Positions 19,234 through 29,418 of a DNA stretch of 64,000 bases are shown piece by piece. The DNA is taken from positions 1 through 64,000 of the forward strand of contig CAJTVB010000019.1 of the NCBI GenBank assembly GCA_910579755.1. Direction: 5' to 3'. The notes beneath the pieces were generated by a model that was given only the letters and a program-made list of their open reading frames with translations, was not told the DNA's origin and made no database searches. A program made the translations under genes and the position numbers. The DNA is from an uncultured Acetatifactor sp. (lineage in GTDB: Bacteria; Bacillota; Clostridia; Lachnospirales; Lachnospiraceae). Numbering within the stretch: position 1 is the first letter of the stretch; each line of letters starts with the position of its first letter.

Positions 19234-20445
19234 ATGAATACACCCGTTTTTTTTCATATTGATGTAAACTCTGCATTTCTCAGCTGGACAGCCCTGGCTC
19301 TTTTAGAAGCAGGCAGCAATACGGATCTGCGGCAAATCCCTTCCATCATAGGCGGCGACATGAGCACCCGCCACGGCGTGGTTCTGGCCAAATCCATTCC
19401 GGCCAAGGCTTACGGCATCGTCACTGGGGAGCCAGTGGCAAACGCCTTCCGCAAATGTCCAGGCCTGGTTACCTCTCCCCCGGATCACGAGCTTTATCAC
19501 AAAAGAAGCCGCGAAATGATCGCGTATCTGGCCGGCGTCTGTCCTGATCTGGAGCAGGTCAGCATTGATGAATGCTATATGGATTATGCCCCCATTTCCC
19601 ATAATTATGCATCTCCTGAGAGGGCCGCCGCTCTGATCAAGGACACCATACGCGAAAAATTCGGGTTCACAGTCAATGTGGGAATCTCGGACCGGAAGGT
19701 TCTGTCTAAAATGGCCTCGGATTTTAAAAAGCCGGATCTGGTACACACTCTGTATTCTTGGGAAATCCGGGAAAAGCTTTGGCCGCTTCCCGTTTCCTCT
19801 CTGTTCATGTGCGGACGTTCCAGTGCAAATGTGCTTCGCAACCTGGGGATCCTTACCATAGGAGATCTGGCCAAAACCGATCCCTCCATTCTGGAATCTC
19901 ACCTGAAAAGCCACGGACGGACGCTGTGGGACTATGCCAACGGCCAGGACAGCTCCGGCATCTTTTCCGAACCTGCAAAGGCAAAAGGAATCGGAAATTC
20001 CGTCACTCTGTCCGCCGACGCCGTCACCCGTGAGGAAGCGGCCAGATTTCTGTTGAAGCTTTCGGAATCAGTGGCCGGGAGGCTTCGGGACTCTCACCAG
20101 CTGGCAGGGCTTGTGTGCACCGAAATCAAGTACAACACCTTCCGCTCCGTGTCCCACCAGACAGTGCTGGACGCCCCCACCGACTCCACCGATCAGATAT
20201 ACCGGCAGGCCTGCGCTTTGTTTGACGAGCTGTGGGACGGCACTCCCATACGGCTGTTGGGCATTCGCACCGGCCGTCTGGCAGAGGAAACGGATCCCAT
20301 ACAGCTCAGCCTGTTTGACCTTGATTTTTCCGTTTCCGAAAAGCAGCGCAAGCTGGATGCGGCACTGGACCAGATCCGCCGCCGTTTCGGCCAGGATGCC
20401 ATAAAAAGAGGGAGCCTCGTGGACTCCCCCCATTCTGATCTGTAA
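19234..20445 (+). CDS. Y-family DNA polymerase (DinB/Pol IV type)
   Basis: A lesion-bypass polymerase of 403 residues. The palm metal ligands are Asp10 (FHIDVNSAF) and the Asp112-Glu113 pair (SIDECYMDY). The thumb HhH region (LGILTIGDLAK) and little-finger domain follow. It retains residues for catalysis, so it should be active. GGAGG lies seven bases before the ATG. It stands alone on the plus strand and converges with the flavin reductase gene. Confidence 0.92.
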   Translation: MNTPVFFHIDVNSAFLSWTALALLEAGSNTDLRQIPSIIGGDMSTRHGVVLAKSIPAKAYGIVTGEPVANAFRKCPGLVTSPPDHELYHKRSREMIAYLAGVCPDLEQVSIDECYMDYAPISHNYASPERAAALIKDTIREKFGFTVNVGISDRKVLSKMASDFKKPDLVHTLYSWEIREKLWPLPVSSLFMCGRSSANVLRNLGILTIGDLAKTDPSILESHLKSHGRTLWDYANGQDSSGIFSEPAKAKGIGNSVTLSADAVTREEAARFLLKLSESVAGRLRDSHQLAGLVCTEIKYNTFRSVSHQTVLDAPTDSTDQIYRQACALFDELWDGTPIRLLGIRTGRLAEETDPIQLSLFDLDFSVSEKQRKLDAALDQIRRRFGQDAIKRGSLVDSPHSDL

Positions 20446-20488
20446 GCGCCTGCACTTTCCCTGCCATGGCAATCATACCCCGAAAGCA

Positions 20489-21082
20489 TTACGTCCTCTT
20501 ACATTTTCTTCCGTTCCCAGGCTTTTTACGAATGCTGTAGCCAAAGGTTCCCAGCTGTTCCCCACAAGCCAGGTACGCACCGTGGGAATAGACCACAGGC
20601 TCCGCCTTCTCCAGGCAGAATCTGCGGTTTTCGTCCATATACCGATCATCCGCATGAACGGCTTCCACCTGTGCCAAAAACAGATCGTGGGAGCCCAGCG
20701 GAATAATCTCCTTCACCCTGCACTCAATGTTTACAGGGCTTTCTCCGATCAAAGGAGCGCTGACACCGGAAGCCTGAAGAGGCGTCAATCCAAGCTCTCC
20801 AAATTTGTCCACGTCCCGTCCGCTCTTCACCCCGCAGTAATCCGCAGCCCGGACCAGCTCCCGGGTAGTCAGGTTCACAACAAACTCTCCTGTTTCTTTC
20901 AATATAGAATAGGAGTATCTCTCGGGACGCACCGAAATACTCACCATAGGCGGGGAGGTGCATACCGTCCCCGCCCAGGCAATGGTAATAATATTGTTTT
21001 TCCCATTCCGGTCTGCCAGACTTACCATGACCACCGGCAGAGGATACAGCATGTTTCCCGGCTTCCATATCTCCTTTGCCAT
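20489..21082 (-). CDS. Flavin reductase-like FMN-binding split-barrel protein
   Basis: A 197-residue protein of the flavin reductase/FMN-binding family. An N-terminal PVVMVS strand, the CTSPPMVSISV loop, TGEFVVNL and GSHDLFLAQVEAV are typical of the split barrel that binds FMN. Such proteins reduce free flavin or use bound FMN for small electron-transfer reactions. The start is either ATG 21082 or the adjacent GTG 21085; the ribosome site is weak. No partner oxygenase is nearby, so the physiological substrate is unknown. Confidence 0.85.
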   Translation of the reverse strand: MAKEIWKPGNMLYPLPVVMVSLADRNGKNNIITIAWAGTVCTSPPMVSISVRPERYSYSILKETGEFVVNLTTRELVRAADYCGVKSGRDVDKFGELGLTPLQASGVSAPLIGESPVNIECRVKEIIPLGSHDLFLAQVEAVHADDRYMDENRRFCLEKAEPVVYSHGAYLACGEQLGTFGYSIRKKPGNGRKCKRT

Positions 21083-21100
21083 CACCCGTACCGCCCTGTT

Positions 21101-21691
21101 CTAAAAAAATTTGATGTTAAGCAGATTCAAAAGCTGCATTGCCGCTCCCGCCAAAGATATCACCAGCGCGGCAATGGAAATTCCCAGCACAGCCTTCAGC
21201 CTGCCTGTCTGCGCTTTGACAGCCGCTTCCTGCTTTCGGTTTTCTTCCACCACCACGGATTGTACGTTCCGGTAAACCTTCACACACTCTTTATGGACGC
21301 TGTCATTCAGCATATTCCATTTATCTTCCATCCGGACGCCGTCCTGCTCCGCCCGCTCTGAAAGCTCCTTCTCCAAGGCATCCCTGAGCTCTTCCAGCTG
21401 CTGGGTCAATATGATGGGGATCTGTTCCAGGGTCGAGTTGTCCAGCTGCACGGCCCGGATCCTTCCGATCCCCTCCTCCACCAGATGGCTGATCCTTTCC
21501 GCCTCCACCGGGGGCGCCTGAATCCGGCCTTCTGCCTCTTCGATAAGCTTCCCAAGCTTTTCCAGACAGTCGTTATATTCCTGCAGCTGATTTTTCAGTC
21601 TGTTCAGCTCCTCCGTATCCGCCGCTGTATTTGCCTTAATGATCTCCTGCGCTGTCAGCTTCTGTGCCAGCTTGTCCATAAACATATCCAT
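21101..21691 (-). CDS. Coiled-coil protein with C-terminal membrane anchor
   Basis: Family not recognised. The product of 196 residues has heptad-like helices rich in Glu, Leu and Gln (about 10-170) and ends in one hydrophobic helix (about 167-190, VLGISIAALVISLAGAA). That arrangement suggests a tail-anchored cytoplasmic coiled coil. The ATG at 21691 is chosen because AGGGGG lies seven bases upstream; further in-frame starts exist at 21712 and 21715. It may be co-transcribed with the flavin reductase gene 18 bases downstream. Confidence 0.7.
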   Translation of the reverse strand: MDMFMDKLAQKLTAQEIIKANTAADTEELNRLKNQLQEYNDCLEKLGKLIEEAEGRIQAPPVEAERISHLVEEGIGRIRAVQLDNSTLEQIPIILTQQLEELRDALEKELSERAEQDGVRMEDKWNMLNDSVHKECVKVYRNVQSVVVEENRKQEAAVKAQTGRLKAVLGISIAALVISLAGAAMQLLNLLNIKFF

Positions 21692-21869
21692 GCTTAACCC
21701 CCTCGCCTGCATCAACTATACCATGACGCCGGCGATTTTCTGCTCTTCCTGAAAATTAAACAATAAACGCAAAATCATCTTACCATAAATTGCAGCATAT
21801 GACAACAAAAGATGCACGGTTTATTTCCGGACAAGTTATAGTTCAGCGCACAACCCCCCCCTGGCGGAA

Positions 21870-23423
21870 CTACTCCGTGAACAGTGACGCCAGTACCGCC
21901 ATTCCCTCCCGGCCCGGCAGCCTTACCTCCACTCTCCCGTTTACTCCCTCGGCCTGCACCTTCCGGGTCATCTCCCAGGTATCAATTATCTCGATCCTGT
22001 ATTTATGGGACCGGGGAAGCTCTATGGTGTCCCGCCTGCAGCAGCGCAGATCGTAATAATACAGATAGGCCAGCTCTTTGCAGTGCCCGCTCCAGCCATG
22101 CTCGGAAGCAGAAAAAAGCATTCTGTCCGCGTAGCTCATCCGCAGGTAGCTTCCCGTAAAGTGCCGCACTTCTTCCGGCACTGTCTTCAAAATTTCTTCC
22201 TCCCTGCCTTCCGGAATATTTCGAAGCTGGTCCATACCCAGAATCAACGGCTCTATGGGGCCGGGCAGCTCCTGCATCAGCTCCTTTAAAAAAGCGATCC
22301 GCCTGGGGCTTTCCCCCTTCAGCACACCTCCCTTGGCCCACCACAGCACATCCTCCGGATCAAGGAAGGTTTCCCCATGGGTACAGTAGGCGCCGCTTAC
22401 CACCGTGCGCCAGAAACGGGCGGTCATCTCTCTTGCGGAAATACATCCCCACATTTCCGGTATGTCGCCCTCGTAGCAGCACTCGTCGATCATCACAGGT
22501 TTTTTATAGGCTTCCCACCACATGGGAATCCTGGTCAGCTCCTTGGTCTGAATGCTTACATGGGTCACATTTTCCCGAGAGTAATCCCACGGAGCAAAGC
22601 AGTTATGGTTGGACAGCAGGTGGCGGTACGGGTCATTGGCCGCCACAAATTCCTCAATCTGCTGAAAATCCTCCAAAGATTTGGCAGGTGCGCACAGATC
22701 ATATTCATTGGCCAGGCTCCACCATACATTGGGAAAGGCGGAAAGCCTGCTCAGCGCGTAATCCAGATAAACCAGATTTTCCTCCTGAGAAAGCTTCGAA
22801 AACCCCCATCTGTCGTAGGGGTGGAACAGGATAATATCCGCCTGGATCCCCAGCTTCAAAAGCTGGGTCAGCCGCTCCTCAAAATGCCTCCAGAAAGCGA
22901 TGCAGGGCCGGGTCACATCCCACCTGTCCTCTGTTTTTTCAAAAGCATAAAACTGCGGTTCATTCGCATTATAATTATAATGCTTGGGAAAAACGCAGAA
23001 CCGTACCTTATTAAAGGGAGAGGACGCCAGGCTCTCCAGGCTCTGTTCGATCCGCTCCTGCTCCTGATGCATCAGAGCATATATGGTGGTGCCGAAGGGG
23101 CGGAAAAGGGTGCCGTCCGAATATGCAAAGTGCTGTTCCCGGGCCCTGACGATGCCATGAGCATCCCACACAGACCCATGCGCAGCCTCTGCCACGCACT
23201 CTTCACTTCCCTGTGCCTGAACCGCGCCGGTCACCTTCCAGCTCCAGAGCCCGGTTTTCTCCGGGAAAAAGCGCACCTTGTATACCCCGTCTCCATCGTA
23301 GAAGCCTTTCGCCTTCACCGTGGTTTCGCCGTTTGTAAAAACGGCCTCCAGGGAAACGGACGCCCATTCCTTCGTCAGTACCTCTCCCTGAAATACCAGC
23401 TCCTTCATCTCATACTGTCTCAT
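21870..23423 (-). CDS. DUF5060/DUF5605 glycoside-hydrolase-like protein
   Basis: A 517-residue cytoplasmic protein with no signal peptide. An N-terminal beta domain of DUF5060 type (about 1-75, FYDGDGVYKVRFFPEKTGLWSW) precedes a TIM-barrel core like DUF4038. Putative acidic residues lie in SLANEYDL and PVMIDECC, and a C-terminal DUF5605-type beta domain follows. Members are presumed to cleave plant or host glycans, but the substrate is unproven. AAGGAGG precedes both the ATG at 23423 (10 bases) and a GTG at 23426 (7 bases); either could be used. It lies next to a broken sugar kinase and regulator. Confidence 0.85.
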   Translation of the reverse strand: MRQYEMKELVFQGEVLTKEWASVSLEAVFTNGETTVKAKGFYDGDGVYKVRFFPEKTGLWSWKVTGAVQAQGSEECVAEAAHGSVWDAHGIVRAREQHFAYSDGTLFRPFGTTIYALMHQEQERIEQSLESLASSPFNKVRFCVFPKHYNYNANEPQFYAFEKTEDRWDVTRPCIAFWRHFEERLTQLLKLGIQADIILFHPYDRWGFSKLSQEENLVYLDYALSRLSAFPNVWWSLANEYDLCAPAKSLEDFQQIEEFVAANDPYRHLLSNHNCFAPWDYSRENVTHVSIQTKELTRIPMWWEAYKKPVMIDECCYEGDIPEMWGCISAREMTARFWRTVVSGAYCTHGETFLDPEDVLWWAKGGVLKGESPRRIAFLKELMQELPGPIEPLILGMDQLRNIPEGREEEILKTVPEEVRHFTGSYLRMSYADRMLFSASEHGWSGHCKELAYLYYYDLRCCRRDTIELPRSHKYRIEIIDTWEMTRKVQAEGVNGRVEVRLPGREGMAVLASLFTE

Positions 23424-23492
23424 CACAATTGTTCCTCCTTCCGTCAACACAAGCTCTCATTTTCCCGCCTTCATCATATCCGTTCAGACAGA

Positions 23493-24555
23493 TCACCCGC
23501 CTGCCTCATTTCCTCCATGGCTCATGGCCAGCTCCACACCATGTCTCCAGCCCGCCAGCTTCTTTTCCCGTAGCCCCTTTTCCATTCCGGGCCTGTATTT
23601 CATGTCTGTTCCGTAATTCATGGACGCCTCCCCGTACAGCCCGATCCCTAAGCCTGCGGCATAGGCAGCCCCCCCATCCGGACAGCTCCTCCCGCGCGGA
23701 AACTGCCACCTCTTTTTCCAGTATATCACATTGAAACTGCATCAGATAGTCATTTTTTGCCGCGCCGCCGTCTGCCCGAAGACATGAAACCATACATCCG
23801 GCATCCGCCTCCATAGTTCGCACCACATCTGCAATCTGATAGGCGATACATTCCACCCCCGCACGAACCAGCTCCTTTCTTCCGGTGGATCGGGTTATAC
23901 CAGTAAAAAGCCCCTCGGCGCAGCTGTCCCAATAGGGCGCTCCCAGGCCCGTAAACGCCGGGATCAGGTACAGGCCGTCATCCGGATCCGCCTGCCTGCA
24001 CAGCGCTTCGGTCTCCTCCGGAGAAGCAATCAGCCCCGCATTGTCCTTCATCCAGGAAACCACTGCGCCGGCATAGTTGATATTTCCCTCCAGCACATAT
24101 TCCACCCTCCCCCGCAGCCCCCAGGCCAGGGAGGTCACCAGTCCATGGCTGCTTACCGCCGGCCTTTCCCCGGTCTGCATCATGACCGAGGAGCCGGTTC
24201 CATAAGTGGCCTTACACATTCCCGGCAGCAGGCATCCCTGTCCCAGCAGTGCGCCGTGGGAATCCCCCAGCACTCCGTGTATGGGAACAGGCTTCGGCAG
24301 AAAGCCCTCCAGATCCGTATATCCAAAGCAATCGTCCGAAGCCTGTACCCGGGGAAGAATTCCGGGGTCAATACCAAACAGGGCACAGATCTCCTGATCC
24401 CACTTCTTTTCATAAATATTATAAAGCTGCGTCCGGGAGGCATTGGAGTAATCCGTTAAATAGGATTTTCCCCCTGTAAGGCGATACACCAGCCAGGTGT
24501 CCATGGTTCCCAGCGCCAATAGGCCCTCTGTTTCCCCGCCTTCTCCGAAGTGCCC
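23493..24555 (-). pseudogene. Glycerol-kinase-like FGGY kinase, 5'-truncated and frameshifted
   Basis: The frame contains the middle and C-terminal half of a GlpK-type kinase: GTMDTWLVYRLTGGKSYLTD, TNASRTQ-type motif, GDSHGALLGQ, YGTGSSVMM, GLGAPYWD and RADGGAAKNDYLMQFQ. About the first 170 residues of a normal kinase are missing. Near 23670-23685 a run of seven G (minus strand) breaks the frame; the true C-terminus (AAYAAGLGIGLYGEASMNYG) continues in another frame to the stop at 23493. At its lost 5' end it abuts, head to head, a truncated LacI gene. It is non-functional as it stands. Confidence 0.85.
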
Positions 24556-24599
24556 CCAGCGGAACCATACAGTTTATTATCTATCGAAAAAACGGCGCC

Positions 24600-25210
24600 G
24601 TGGTAGGAGACACCCCTTCTTCTCCCAGCTTTCCGAGGGCATCGACACCGGCTGCCGGCAGGCCAGTTATTTTCTGAATATCACTTATCTATATGAGGAT
24701 GATAACCTGCCAAACCAGCTGTCAAAGCTTCTGGCGCCCGGATGCCGGGGAATTATCCTGCTGGGCACCGAGATGGACGAGCACGCCTTTGCGCCTTTTC
24801 TCACCCTTCCCGTTCCGATCGTTGTGCTGGACACCTTTTTCGAGGGAATCAGCGCCAATTATGTACAGATCGCCAATGTGCAGGGCGCTTTTCTGGCCGC
24901 CGGCCACCTGATTCGGAAATACCGGACCCAGCCCGGCTATCTGCGCTCATCCTATCCCATAGGCAATTTTTCGGAACGGGCGGACGGCTTTTACAAAGCA
25001 ATCCGCAAAAACGGCATGCCCGCCTCAAAATCACCGGTCCACACTCTTTCGCCCTCCATGGAGGGCGCTTATGAAGACATGCGGGAGCTTCTCCGTCAGG
25101 GAGAAGCCCCTGCCCGCTGCTATTTCGCGGACAACGACCTGATCGCCGACAAAAACGCCTCTCCCGTGAAAATAGAAATCGAAACCTCACTGGTGCTGCG
25201 TCAGTCCTGA
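24600..25210 (+). pseudogene. LacI-family regulator remnant, 5'-truncated and internally deleted
   Basis: The recognisable part starts at HPFFSQLSEGIDTGC and is the sugar-binding domain of a LacI/PurR-type repressor (GIILLGTEMDE, VVLDTFFEGISANYV, FADNDLIA). The helix-turn-helix and early core are absent. After NDLIA the text jumps to DKNASPVKIEIETSLVLRQS, the normal last residues of this family, so about 75 residues are also missing inside. It is likely the former local regulator of the adjacent broken kinase. The exact left boundary is uncertain (24556-24620). Confidence 0.8.
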
Positions 25211-25216
25211 AGCCCC

Positions 25217-27061
25217 TTATGCCGCCTCAAACTGACTGTTGTACAGCTCCGCATAGAAACCGCCCTTCGCCATCAGCTCCACATGATTGCCGCTCTCGAT
25301 CACGTCTCCGTCCTTCATCACCAGAATCAGATCGGCGTTTTTAATGGTAGAAAGCCTATGCGCAATGATAAAGGAGGTCCGCCCTCTGGTAAGGATATCC
25401 ATAGCCTCCTGAATCCTGGCCTCGGTACGGGTATCCACGGAGCTGGTGGCCTCGTCCAGAATCAGCAGAGGAGCATTCTCCACCATGGCTCTGGCAATGG
25501 TAATCAGCTGCTTCTGCCCTGCGGACAGATTGGCCTTATCGTTCAATACGGTATCGTACCCGTTAGGCAGAGTGCTGATAAAGTGGTCGATACCTGCCGC
25601 CCGGCAGGCTCCCCGAAGCTCATCCTCCGGCACGTCCTTTTTACTGTAAACAATATTTTCCCGGATGGTTCCTTCGAAAAGCCAGGTGTCCTGAAGCACC
25701 ATTCCAAACAGATCGTGAATATTTTTCCTGGTCAGCTCCTCCAGCGGAATGCCGTCGATGAGGATCTGTCCCCCGTCCAGCTCGTAAAACCGCATCAGCA
25801 GATTCACCATAGTGGTCTTTCCCGCACCTGTAGGACCCACAATAGCCACCTTCATTCCTGGCCGGGCATGAGCGGAAAAGTCATGAATAATCGTCTTGCC
25901 CGGCTCATATCCAAACTTTACATGGCGAAATTCCACGTCTCCCTGGGCGTTCTTCAGCTCCCGGGTCTTATGGCTCTCATCCTCCATCTGCGGACCGTCC
26001 AGGAATTCAAATACCCGTTCGCTTGCCGCCGTCATGGACTGCATGCTGGTCATTGCCTGAGCGATCTGACTCAAGGGCGTGGTAAACAGACGGACATACA
26101 GCATAAACGCCACAATCACGCCAAAGGTAATATGCCCCTGAAGCACCAGCATCGCTCCCACCACACACACTGCCACATATCCGAAATTTCCAATAAATCC
26201 CATAATCGGCATCATAAGTCCCGACAAAAACTGGCTCTTCCAGGCGCTGTTATAGAGACTCTCATTGATCTGGTCAAAAGTCTTAATGGCCTTCTTTTCC
26301 CCATTATAAGCCTTTACCACATTATGCCCGGTATAAATCTCCTCAATATGCCCGTTGATCAGTCCCAGCTGCTTCTGCTGCGCGGTAAAATATTTCTGAG
26401 AACGTCCCATCACCGCGGACATGATGGCAAATCCAAACAGGCTGGAAAAGATTGCCGTCAGGGCCATGACCCAGTTGGTATAAAACATCATGATCAGAGA
26501 ACCCAGAAACATGGTGGCCGCCGTAAACAGGGATACGATAGACTGGCTCATGCTCTGGCCGATAGTATCCACATCATTGGTCACCCGGCTCAGCACATCT
26601 CCGTAGGTGTTGGTAGTAAAATAGCTTAAGGGCACCCGGTTGATCTTCACATCGATGTCACCCCGAAGCCTTCTGGTCAGCTTCTGGGTGATAGTGGTCA
26701 TGGTATAGGACTGTACATAGGATAAAATGGCGCTGACGCCGTAAAGGCATCCCAGAGAAATGGCAATCCCCCACACCGCATCCATATCCACCCCGGAAAT
26801 CAGTCCTCTCTGAATGGCGTCCGTCATATCGCTGAGCCGGTCCGGTCCGATCAGGGAACAGATTGATCCGCCCATGGCAAACACCACCGCCATTACGATA
26901 AAGGGCATAAAGCTTTTGCTGTAGACCATCAGCCGCCCCCAGGCCTTTCGAAAATCCTTGGGCTTCCCTGCCGGCCCCCGTCCGTGCATTCCCGGTCCAT
27001 GCATTCTCGGACCGGCTCCCTGCGCCTTATTATCCTTCATTACCTGTTCCTCTCTTTTCAT
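25217..27061 (-). CDS. ABC exporter half-transporter (canonical ATP site)
   Basis: A 614-residue half-transporter. Six membrane helices (about 40-330) are followed by a nucleotide-binding domain with Walker A GPTGAGKTT, signature LSAGQKQ and Walker B LLILDEATSSVD with the catalytic glutamate. A cytoplasmic glycine/proline-rich N-terminal tail precedes the helices. Its start codon overlaps the stop of the next gene upstream (ATGA at 27058-27061), indicating translational coupling and a heterodimer of the LmrCD or TM287/288 type. The likely role is drug or lipid export. It is presumably under the MarR regulator at 28842. Confidence 0.93.
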   Translation of the reverse strand: MKREEQVMKDNKAQGAGPRMHGPGMHGRGPAGKPKDFRKAWGRLMVYSKSFMPFIVMAVVFAMGGSICSLIGPDRLSDMTDAIQRGLISGVDMDAVWGIAISLGCLYGVSAILSYVQSYTMTTITQKLTRRLRGDIDVKINRVPLSYFTTNTYGDVLSRVTNDVDTIGQSMSQSIVSLFTAATMFLGSLIMMFYTNWVMALTAIFSSLFGFAIMSAVMGRSQKYFTAQQKQLGLINGHIEEIYTGHNVVKAYNGEKKAIKTFDQINESLYNSAWKSQFLSGLMMPIMGFIGNFGYVAVCVVGAMLVLQGHITFGVIVAFMLYVRLFTTPLSQIAQAMTSMQSMTAASERVFEFLDGPQMEDESHKTRELKNAQGDVEFRHVKFGYEPGKTIIHDFSAHARPGMKVAIVGPTGAGKTTMVNLLMRFYELDGGQILIDGIPLEELTRKNIHDLFGMVLQDTWLFEGTIRENIVYSKKDVPEDELRGACRAAGIDHFISTLPNGYDTVLNDKANLSAGQKQLITIARAMVENAPLLILDEATSSVDTRTEARIQEAMDILTRGRTSFIIAHRLSTIKNADLILVMKDGDVIESGNHVELMAKGGFYAELYNSQFEAA

Positions 27062-28815
27062 CCCGCAAGCTCCTCCTTTGACAGCTGTGACAATGCGATC
27101 TGCTGATATACCTGACAGCTTTCCATCAGCTCCTCATGAGTGCCGATCCCCACTGCCTTTCCGTCTGAAAGCACAATGATTTTGTCCGCATTCTTGATGG
27201 TGCCGATGCGCTGAGCCACAATCAGTGTAGTGGTCTGGTCCGTCTCCTGCTTCAAAGCGCTTCTCAGAATCCGGTCCGTCTTATAATCCAAGGCGGAAAA
27301 GGAATCGTCGAAAATATAGATTTCCGGCTTCCGGCACACCGCCCGGGCAATGGCCAGACGCTGCTTCTGTCCTCCCGAAAAATTGCTTCCCCCCTGGGCC
27401 ACAGCCCCCTGATATCCGTCCTCCAGCTTTTCCACAAACTCCCTGCCCTGGGCGATAGCCACGGCCTTTTTGATCTCCTCCGAAGAAGTTTCCCTGCCGT
27501 TATCCCCGTAGGCGATATTTTCCTCCACGGTACCGGCAAACATCACCGCCTTCTGGGACACGTACCCCAGCTTGTTGTGCAGCGCCTCCAGGGTATAATC
27601 CTTTACGTTGACCCCGTCTACCAGAACCTCTCCCTCCGTGGCATCATAAAACCGGGGAAGCAGATTTACCAGCGTGGACTTTCCGCTGCCGGTAGCGCCG
27701 ATGAAAGCTACCGTCTCGCCCTTGCGGGCGGTAAAGGAAATATTTTCCAGTACATTTCCGCCCGCATCCGGATACCGAAAGCTCACATTGCGGAATTCCA
27801 CCTGCCCCTCCATTCCGGGCTTTCCCTCTGTGACAGTCCCGTCAGAAATACCGCACTGTCTGTCCAGCACCTCGTTGATGCGCTTCGCGGACACCAGCGT
27901 TCGGGGAAGCATAATAAAGATCATGGTCATCATCATAAACGCGGAGACCACCTGCATGGCATAGGAGGAAAATACCACCATATCCGAAAACAGCCCGATT
28001 CGCTCCGCCATGGCCGCCTGACTGATCAAATATGCCCCGATGCAGTAAATGGAAAGGGTCAGCCCATTCATAATGATATTCATAAAAGGATTCATCACCG
28101 CCATGGTGCGGAAGGCAAACAAATTGTTATCCATCAGCTCGCCGCTGGCCTTTTCAAACTTCTCTTCCTGGTATTCTTCTGCGTTGTAGGCCCGCACCAC
28201 CCGGATGCCCATCAGATTTTCCCGGGTCACCCGGTTCAGATTATCCGTCAGGGTCTGCATTTTGCGAAACCTGGGCAGTGTGATAGAGGTGATAATCAAA
28301 ATCAGTGTTACCAGGGCCACTACCGCCACGCCGGTGCTGGCTGTCCACTGCCAGCTTTTCCCCACGATCTTCGTCATGGCCCAGACCGCCATCACAGGAG
28401 CTTTGATGATCAGCTGCAGCCCCATGGTAATCAGCATCTGCACCTGGGTCACGTCATTGGTGGAACGGGTGATCAGACTGGGGGTGGAAAAACCGTTGAT
28501 CTCCTCCATGGAAAAGCTCTCCACCTTGTAAAATACCGCGGCGCGCAGCCTTCTGGAAAAGGACGCCCCCAGTCTGGCGCTGAAAAATCCCACGGTCACG
28601 GCCAGTGCCAGACTGACCAGGGCGCAGGCCAGCATCCTGCCTCCGGCTCCAAGAATATCGCTCATTTGGCTCCCTTGTGTCTGCACCATCCTGGTGATCT
28701 CAGACATGTAATCCGGCAGCTTCAGATCCAGTCCCACCTGAGCAACCACCAAAACCAGGCTGACCGCCGCAATCAGCCAGTCTTCTTTTTTCAAATACTT
28801 GAAAATCTTTAACAT
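27058..28815 (-). CDS. ABC exporter half-transporter (degenerate ATP site)
   Basis: Partner of the gene downstream, 585 residues with the same membrane plus ATPase architecture. Walker A is GATGSGKST and the signature FSGGQKQ. Walker B reads IYIFDDSFSALD, where aspartate replaces the usual catalytic glutamate. This is the known asymmetry of heterodimeric exporters, in which one ATP site hydrolyses slowly. AGGAGGAG precedes the ATG. It is the first exporter gene after the MarR regulator, 26 bases downstream. Confidence 0.93.
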   Translation of the reverse strand: MLKIFKYLKKEDWLIAAVSLVLVVAQVGLDLKLPDYMSEITRMVQTQGSQMSDILGAGGRMLACALVSLALAVTVGFFSARLGASFSRRLRAAVFYKVESFSMEEINGFSTPSLITRSTNDVTQVQMLITMGLQLIIKAPVMAVWAMTKIVGKSWQWTASTGVAVVALVTLILIITSITLPRFRKMQTLTDNLNRVTRENLMGIRVVRAYNAEEYQEEKFEKASGELMDNNLFAFRTMAVMNPFMNIIMNGLTLSIYCIGAYLISQAAMAERIGLFSDMVVFSSYAMQVVSAFMMMTMIFIMLPRTLVSAKRINEVLDRQCGISDGTVTEGKPGMEGQVEFRNVSFRYPDAGGNVLENISFTARKGETVAFIGATGSGKSTLVNLLPRFYDATEGEVLVDGVNVKDYTLEALHNKLGYVSQKAVMFAGTVEENIAYGDNGRETSSEEIKKAVAIAQGREFVEKLEDGYQGAVAQGGSNFSGGQKQRLAIARAVCRKPEIYIFDDSFSALDYKTDRILRSALKQETDQTTTLIVAQRIGTIKNADKIIVLSDGKAVGIGTHEELMESCQVYQQIALSQLSKEELAG

Positions 28816-28841
28816 GCTTCTCTCCTCCTGTTGTCATATGC

Positions 28842-29318
28842 TTATGTGAAATTCTGTTTCATCTTGTTGATCAGGCGGATAAGTTCATCCAACTCCTCCT
28901 CGGAAAAGCCCCTCGTAGCCTGCTGTTCCATCTGTCCGGCTCCCGCCATCCAGCTCTGTATGCTGTCCTGTACCGCCTCCGACAGTGTAATCTTTTTCAG
29001 CCTGGCGTCGTGATCCACCGGTCTCCTTTGTACAATGCCCTTTTTCTCCATCATCTGCAGCATCTTGGAAATGGTGGAACGCTGTACCTTCATTTGCTCC
29101 TCCAGATCCTTCTGGTAAATATCCCTGTCCCGGTTCTCCCACAGAAAAGCAATTACCCCGAAATTGGCGGGAGAAAGTCCCTCCCAAACCTGATTTCCCC
29201 CGGCAGCCTTCTCGCTGATCCCTGCAAAGTACCGTTTGATGGTATGAGCCAGCCCATTCAGCTCCAGTACCACACTGGAACGCTTCTGCCGCATCTCCTC
29301 ATCCTTTCTCCCCTCCAT
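28842..29318 (-). CDS. MarR-family transcriptional regulator
   Basis: A 158-residue winged-helix regulator. The DNA-reading region is FGVIAFLWENRDRDIYQKDL followed by QRSTISKMLQMMEKKGIVQRR and the wing DHDARLKKITLSE. It probably represses its own operon and the two exporter genes 26 bases downstream. GGGAGG precedes the ATG. Several AACTGTTTC-like motifs lie in the AT-rich region upstream and are candidate binding sites. Confidence 0.92.
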   Translation of the reverse strand: MEGRKDEEMRQKRSSVVLELNGLAHTIKRYFAGISEKAAGGNQVWEGLSPANFGVIAFLWENRDRDIYQKDLEEQMKVQRSTISKMLQMMEKKGIVQRRPVDHDARLKKITLSEAVQDSIQSWMAGAGQMEQQATRGFSEEELDELIRLINKMKQNFT

Positions 29319-29418
29319 ATGGCTGAACCTCCCTCTTAAAATAATGTTTCCTCACTTTACCATTTTTTACTGCTATTTTATACATTTTATTTTTCCTTTA
29401 TAATTGTTTCTCTTTTCT

